The notes under the pieces: generated by a model | What the model was told of the DNA's origin: nothing | The model's database searches: none | What the model saw: the letters and a program-made list of their open reading frames with translations, nothing else | Program-made: the position numbers and the translations under genes | Source: Paenibacillus woosongensis | GTDB taxonomy: Bacteria; Bacillota; Bacilli; Paenibacillales; Paenibacillaceae | Direction of reading: 5' to 3' | NCBI RefSeq assembly: GCF_030122845.1 | Contig: NZ_CP126084.1 | Location: 2,108,001-2,172,000, forward strand | Length of the DNA: 64,000 bases | Shown here: one piece after another, positions 60,805 to 64,000 of the stretch | Layout: each line of letters begins with the position of its first letter | How positions within the stretch are numbered: the first letter of the stretch is position 1

Positions 60805-61347
60805 ACTATTACCTCCAACAGTAATATTAATGAGAAACTTTATGACTTAACCTTCCGATTTATTATTGACTATACGGTCAAAACTAAACAAAAAATTATT
60901 GCTCCAGTAAAGCAAATGCAGTGCGGAAATTATGGGGTTGACTTAACTGCGGGAGTGATATTTGCACATGCTGATTTTTCATTCACAACTGATGTAAATG
61001 GCAATCAGATTTTTACTATTTCCAGTTCCCAAAAAGTACAACAGTTTAAAATTACTACCGATGGTAGATTAATTGATCTAATGACAAATAAGGAAGTGGA
61101 TATTAATACTGTGGAATTTACTCAATTAGCAGGAGTACAAGATCAAAAATCGACATCGACGATAACCAGCTTGGCTTCATGCCGAGAATACGTTGGAACA
61201 ATGTGTGGTTTGATGAGCGGTTATGGCATGGCTGAGCTTTGCGCACTAGCTGCACTGGCTGGCGGGCTTCCTGGTCTTGGTTGCGCTATAATTTATGCAG
61301 CCATTGCTACTTGGGGTTGTAGTTCTGCAATGGACTTGTTCTGTTAA
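60781..61347 (+). CDS. Cysteine-rich bacteriocin-like protein, probably 5'-truncated
   Basis: The open frame runs 188 codons from a TTG that lies inside the divergent OYE gene and has no ribosome site; ATG at 60919 is the next candidate, also without one. Convincing protein sequence begins around 60890 (QKIIAPVKQMQCGNYGVDLT, then beta-rich FSFTTDVNGNQIFTISSSQ). No signal peptide is encoded, so the natural N-terminus seems lost. The last 55 residues (61180-61344) are hydrophobic and Gly/Ala-rich with six Cys spaced 7-11-13-11-7 and end in Cys, resembling precursor-processed bacteriocins such as halocin C8-like cores. The next genes (membrane protein, XRE repressor) are convergent. Confidence 0.6.
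   Translation: MNGLHIIHTITSNSNINEKLYDLTFRFIIDYTVKTKQKIIAPVKQMQCGNYGVDLTAGVIFAHADFSFTTDVNGNQIFTISSSQKVQQFKITTDGRLIDLMTNKEVDINTVEFTQLAGVQDQKSTSTITSLASCREYVGTMCGLMSGYGMAELCALAALAGGLPGLGCAIIYAAIATWGCSSAMDLFC
60866..60881. promoter_or_regulatory. TetR/NemR-like operator upstream of the OYE gene
   Basis: The inverted repeat TTGACTATACGGTCAA (TTGAC-N6-GTCAA) lies 62 bases upstream of the OYE start, where TetR-family regulators of OYE genes usually bind. No TetR gene is in this window. Confidence 0.5.
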
Positions 61348-61672
61348 ATTGCTGGAAGAGAGGGGATCCCTCTCTTCTTAACGTTTTGATAAAAACGCAC
61401 CTACGCTTAGTGAGAGTATAAGCAGTAACAGAAACAACCAGATGTTGTAGGGTATCGTGGCCAAGTAATGTGTAAATACCCAAAGCTAATACGCCAATTA
61501 TGCTGATAATACATACAATGAACAGTGTGAATTTTTGAAACTGATGGAGAACCCGTTCATCCGTTTCTGGGAGGCCTGTTTTTTTGCGCAGTCTCCGTTT
61601 AAAAAAATATGGCACAAGTGCCGCAACAATAAAAGCAATTGCCATAAAAAGATATTCAGTTTGCATTCTCAT
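61307..61672 (-). CDS. Three-TM membrane protein, frameshifted (putative immunity/accessory)
   Basis: As read, 121 residues: TM1 (EYLFMAIAFIVAALVPYFF), a linker with PETDERVLHQFQKFTL, TM2 (FIVCIISIIGVLALGIYTLL), then a non-hydrophobic tail that runs through the terminator into the convergent gene. Shifting frame at the GGG at 61479-61481 (one G too many) gives FTHYLATIPYNIWLFLLLIL then SLSVGAFLSKR, a third helix, and a stop at 61378-61380 just before the terminator. The ancestral protein was therefore about 97 residues. It overlaps the XRE gene by four bases. Confidence 0.7.
   Translation of the reverse strand: MRMQTEYLFMAIAFIVAALVPYFFKRRLRKKTGLPETDERVLHQFQKFTLFIVCIISIIGVLALGIYTLLGHDTLQHLVVSVTAYTLTKRRCVFIKTLRREGSPLFQQFNRTSPLQNYNPK
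61355..61377. terminator. Bidirectional terminator between bacteriocin-like and membrane genes
   Basis: A perfect ten-pair stem GAAGAGAGGG/CCCTCTCTTC with a three-base loop. On the plus strand it follows the Cys-rich gene by eight bases; on the minus strand it directly follows the restored stop of the membrane gene (61378-61380). Confidence 0.75.
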
Positions 61673-61872
61673 TCCTCCTTCGTATAAGTGAAAATTTCTT
61701 CAATAGGCTGATTAAAAAACTTAGATATTTTAAATGCTAGTTCCAAGCTGGGATTAAATTTGTTATTTTCTATGGCAACAATGGTCTGGCGAGTTACATT
61801 GAGGGCTCTTGCTAGTTCCTCTTGAATTAACCCGAATTCTTTACGATATTCTTGTACTTTGTTTGTAATCAA
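61669..61872 (-). CDS. XRE family HTH regulator, 67 aa
   Basis: A single helix-turn-helix domain: ITNKVQEYRKEFGLIQEELA, RALNVTRQTIVAIENNKFNP (recognition helix) and SLELAFKISKFFNQPIEEIF. It is the compact YgzD-like type often paired with a small membrane protein gene. The start is TTG with GGGAGGG eight bases upstream. Its own promoter region carries a 36-base perfect palindrome with GTAAAGTTAACTTTAC at the centre, so it is almost surely autoregulated. Confidence 0.9.
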   Translation of the reverse strand: MITNKVQEYRKEFGLIQEELARALNVTRQTIVAIENNKFNPSLELAFKISKFFNQPIEEIFTYTKEE

Positions 61873-61894
61873 ATAGTGCCCTCCCTTCAAATAA

Positions 61895-61966
61895 AGTAAA
61901 GTTTTATATACATTTATTATAACCACAACTAACCAAAAAAGTAAAGTTAACTTTACTTTTTTGGTT
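61895..61966 (-). promoter_or_regulatory. XRE operator-promoter region
   Basis: A 36-base perfect palindrome (61931-61966; half-site AACCAAAAAAGTAAAGTT) contains the -35 hexamer TTTACT (complement 61940-61945). TATAAT (complement 61916-61921) follows after 18 bases. A second AGTAAAGTT half-site lies at 61895-61903, next to the start of transcription. Confidence 0.75.
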
Positions 61967-62050
61967 ATTGATTTTTTTGTAAGTTTATTCTTGCCAAATG
62001 GATACAGCCCCTAGTTTCGCACCTTCGGTAATTTCGATGAAAAAAATTGT

Positions 62051-62095
62051 ATCACTCTGACCTTGGGGCAGATCAAGTATCAGGGTGATTTTTTA
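62051..62095 (+). terminator. Orphan terminator
   Basis: The ten-pair stem ATCACTCTGA/TCAGGGTGAT (one G-T) is followed by TTTTTT. No plus-strand gene precedes it: the nearest upstream DNA is the XRE promoter region. Confidence 0.7.
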
Positions 62096-62173
62096 TTATT
62101 ATGGGTGCCGCTATTCATGTCCCTTTTCCTGTTGCTTAAGTGTTATACAGTAGATAGAGAGGAGGGCCGGTTA

Positions 62174-62749
62174 ATGGAGTTTGTGGAAAAATGCGTCATG
62201 GAAGTCAAAGCGGGCGAAATTAATCAATATGTACATATCGTTGAAGCATTCCAGGCACCGATTTTTCGCTATTGCAGCCGTATGCTGGGGAATCGGCAAG
62301 AAGCGGAGGATGCGGTGCAGGACATTCTGGTCAAAGGGTTCGAAAAAATTGGAATGTATGAGCCCAGCGGCAGCTTTTCATCCTGGCTGTATAAGATCGC
62401 CCATAACCATTGTCTAAATCTGCTTCGCAAGCGCAGTGTCCAGCATAAATTTCAGAGCTGGTTCCGGCAGAATACGGTTGCCGAAAGCGCGGAACAAACG
62501 ATAACCAGCCGATTATTCGGAGAGCCGCTTGCGTCCGCCATAACATCCTTAAGCGCGGAGGAGCGCAGTTTGCTAATATTACGGGCGCTTGAAGAGAAGT
62601 CATTTGCCGAGATTGGAGAAATTTCAGGAAAAAGCACGGAAGCGGTCAAGAAAAAATACGGCCGGTTGAAGGTGAAGCTGCAGAGGCTGATGGAGCAGAA
62701 AGGGGGAGCGGGGTATGATGCGAAAGAGCGGCACTATTCTTCAAGATGA
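62174..62749 (+). CDS. Sigma-70 family (ECF-type) sigma factor
   Basis: A 191-residue sigma factor: region 2 (IVEAFQAPIFRYCSRMLGNR, then DAVQDILVKGFEKI and FSSWLYKIAHNHCLNLLRKR) and region 4 (LSAEERSLLILRALEEKSFA, EIGEISGKSTEAVKKKYGRL). The start ATG has GAGAGGAGGG upstream. It overlaps the downstream putative anti-sigma gene by 35 bases, the usual ECF arrangement. Confidence 0.94.
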   Translation: MEFVEKCVMEVKAGEINQYVHIVEAFQAPIFRYCSRMLGNRQEAEDAVQDILVKGFEKIGMYEPSGSFSSWLYKIAHNHCLNLLRKRSVQHKFQSWFRQNTVAESAEQTITSRLFGEPLASAITSLSAEERSLLILRALEEKSFAEIGEISGKSTEAVKKKYGRLKVKLQRLMEQKGGAGYDAKERHYSSR

Positions 62750-63722
62750 AACGCTAAAGGAGCTTCTGACCGCAGAGGCTCAGGATACCATCGATGTACG
62801 CCTGAGCGTTATGAACCGGGTTCGGGAAATCCATGAACGGAGCAGCGGCCAAAAAACAGTTCGGCGTAAGACGGGAGCCGTAGTCATGCTCGCCAGCCTC
62901 ATTATTGTGCTGACCTCTTTAACAGGCCTCGCGGCTTCCCGGTATGTGCAAATATTGAACCCCAAAGGCGAAGTGATTGTTGAAACCAAGGAAATCAGGG
63001 AAGATGCGTTTACTCCCCATGCCAAGACTTATCATGAAATGAGGTCTGCCTATAGAGAGCATGTCTTAGGGATGCTTAAGCCAGGTGAACTCGTGGCCTA
63101 CTATGTCCATGACGATACGCTGAATGCTTACGACAGCGGAAATAAGGTTCAAACCGTATATAAGCCGTTGGAGCACAGCAGTTATGAGGCATTTGAGAAG
63201 CAGCTTGAAATGACAAAGGGACCGCTTTTCTTGAAACCCAAATACTTGCCGCAAGGGTTCTCCTTCGAAGCGGGGAATGTATTTCCCAGTGTGATGGAAG
63301 GGGAGGCCAGTCTAGAAAATCTGAAAAGGCTGGAGCCGGAATTTATCCGTATGGCTGAGACCTCCACCAGTGACTCCAAATTGTTCATCAAACCGCTGTC
63401 CTGGAATACAGCCGGCAGTGCAAATGCGAGATACGCCAATGGGGAGGATACAATCAATATCAATGCTTATGTGCGGAAGAAGAGCCCATCTTCGGTAACA
63501 ACGATGCATCCCGAAGGCGTGTTCGTGGAGAAGCTGACAGCAGGCGGACAAGAGATGGTTTATATGGAAGCGAAGACGGAGGAGGTAGCGGAAGCCCACT
63601 ATAAGCACAAATTGGAATGGCTGGATGAGGAGGCTGAGGTCTTTTATTCCATTTACGATAACCAAAGAAGCACTCTGTCCAAATCTGAATTTGTCCGCAT
63701 TGTAGAGAGCGCGTTGAAATGA
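62715..63722 (+). CDS. Putative membrane anti-sigma factor
   Basis: A 335-residue protein with a cytoplasmic N-terminal 55 residues (LQDETLKELLTAEAQDTIDV, helical), one membrane helix (AVVMLASLIIVLTSLTGLAA) and a 260-residue external domain (FLKPKYLPQGFSFEAGNVFP; DUF4367-like LP-Y-LP-GF motif). A sensor outside and a sigma-binding tail inside fit an anti-sigma factor, though no zinc HxxxCxxC motif is seen. It overlaps the sigma gene. Confidence 0.8.
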   Translation: MMRKSGTILQDETLKELLTAEAQDTIDVRLSVMNRVREIHERSSGQKTVRRKTGAVVMLASLIIVLTSLTGLAASRYVQILNPKGEVIVETKEIREDAFTPHAKTYHEMRSAYREHVLGMLKPGELVAYYVHDDTLNAYDSGNKVQTVYKPLEHSSYEAFEKQLEMTKGPLFLKPKYLPQGFSFEAGNVFPSVMEGEASLENLKRLEPEFIRMAETSTSDSKLFIKPLSWNTAGSANARYANGEDTININAYVRKKSPSSVTTMHPEGVFVEKLTAGGQEMVYMEAKTEEVAEAHYKHKLEWLDEEAEVFYSIYDNQRSTLSKSEFVRIVESALK

Positions 63723-63811
63723 CTTTGTTCCGGAGTGTCCCTTTCCAGAAGGTTCGGGCGTTATACAAGTAAACAAACCATGTGCCTGTCTGGCCGAAAG
63801 GAGATTTACTC

Positions 63812-64000
63812 ATGAACCTTACGACAAAAACGATGATCGCCACTGTAAGCATCCTGCTAGCGCTAAGCTCAGCAAGTGGAATCCATGCGGAAGCTGCTGC
63901 CAAACCGGTGAAGAAACCTGCGACAAAGGCAGCTTCGAGCAAAAACAATCTTGAGCTGCAGAAAAAAGAGGCGGAAGCAATATTCAACAAAGTGGATGAG
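63812..64000 (+). CDS. Secreted protein, N-terminal fragment
   Basis: The window ends inside this gene after 63 codons. The N-terminus is a signal peptide (MIATVSILLALSSASGIHAE, AxA cleavage about residue 28), followed by a Lys/Ala-rich segment (AAAKPVKKPATKAASSKNN). It is the third gene of the sigma/anti-sigma unit and has GAAAGGAG upstream. Function cannot be told from this part. Confidence 0.75.
   Translation, partial: MNLTTKTMIATVSILLALSSASGIHAEAAAKPVKKPATKAASSKNNLELQKKEAEAIFNKVDE

Overview
The window reads as a chromosomal segment of a Gram-positive, spore-forming, Paenibacillus-like Bacillota. The evidence is the protein families (YtpB, YugP, YhaO/YhaN, YkvI, YitT, YesL-type DUF624, YjcZ-type small protein, copper-amine-oxidase-type stalk domain), strong AGGAGG ribosome sites, frequent TTG/GTG starts, U-tailed hairpin terminators after most units, and moderate GC coding DNA. 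The genus is inferred from family content; no rRNA is present to fix it.

Layout. 1-4.6 kb: the end of an ABC-F-like gene, an M42 peptidase, a LapA-type membrane protein, oligoendopeptidase F (with an in-frame upstream signal peptide) and a cold-shock gene. 4.7-5.5 kb is a decay patch: a VOC remnant, a lipoprotein frameshifted in an A-run and a broken HTH regulator. 5.5-22 kb holds ordinary scattered genes: toroid protein, nitroreductase, MFS, ytpB, pfkA, MATE, glycosidase-like secreted protein, YitT, cshA, a probable 6S RNA, tpx, rhomboid and LysR. 22.4-27.6 kb has an ABC transporter/lipoprotein operon convergent with a two-component system. 27.8-41.5 kb carries YugP, MerR, a JAMM protein, a ResA-like thioredoxin, cimA, dinB, ferredoxin, an L,D-transpeptidase, pyrD, a relQ-DUF309 pair, and an rRNA-modification pair (RsmF-type methyltransferase plus RsuA-type pseudouridine synthase). 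41.6-42.5 kb is non-coding and repeat-rich, followed by a second RsmF-type paralogue. 44.2-54 kb has a glycosyltransferase, the SbcD/SbcC-like yhaO-yhaN pair, ykvI, xpt and several small genes. tRNA-Leu(CAG) lies at 54.3 kb.

Downstream of the tRNA the DNA becomes AT-rich and accessory. It holds a DUF3977-like gene with a CTG start, a RidA gene whose middle has been deleted, a two-component system with a downstream lipoprotein/stalk-protein operon preceded by three 11-bp-phased direct repeats, an Old Yellow Enzyme missing its substrate-loop segment, and a small cluster made of a six-cysteine hydrophobic bacteriocin-like protein, a frameshifted three-TM protein and an XRE repressor with a 36-bp perfect palindromic operator. 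The window ends with a sigma factor, its anti-sigma factor and the start of a secreted protein.

The best candidate for something undescribed is the 60.8-62 kb cluster. The C-terminal 55 residues of the secreted-type protein have six cysteines spaced symmetrically (7-11-13-11-7), as expected for a nested, disulfide-stapled helical hairpin. Its 5' end appears truncated and its presumed immunity gene is frameshifted, so this copy may be a dying one.
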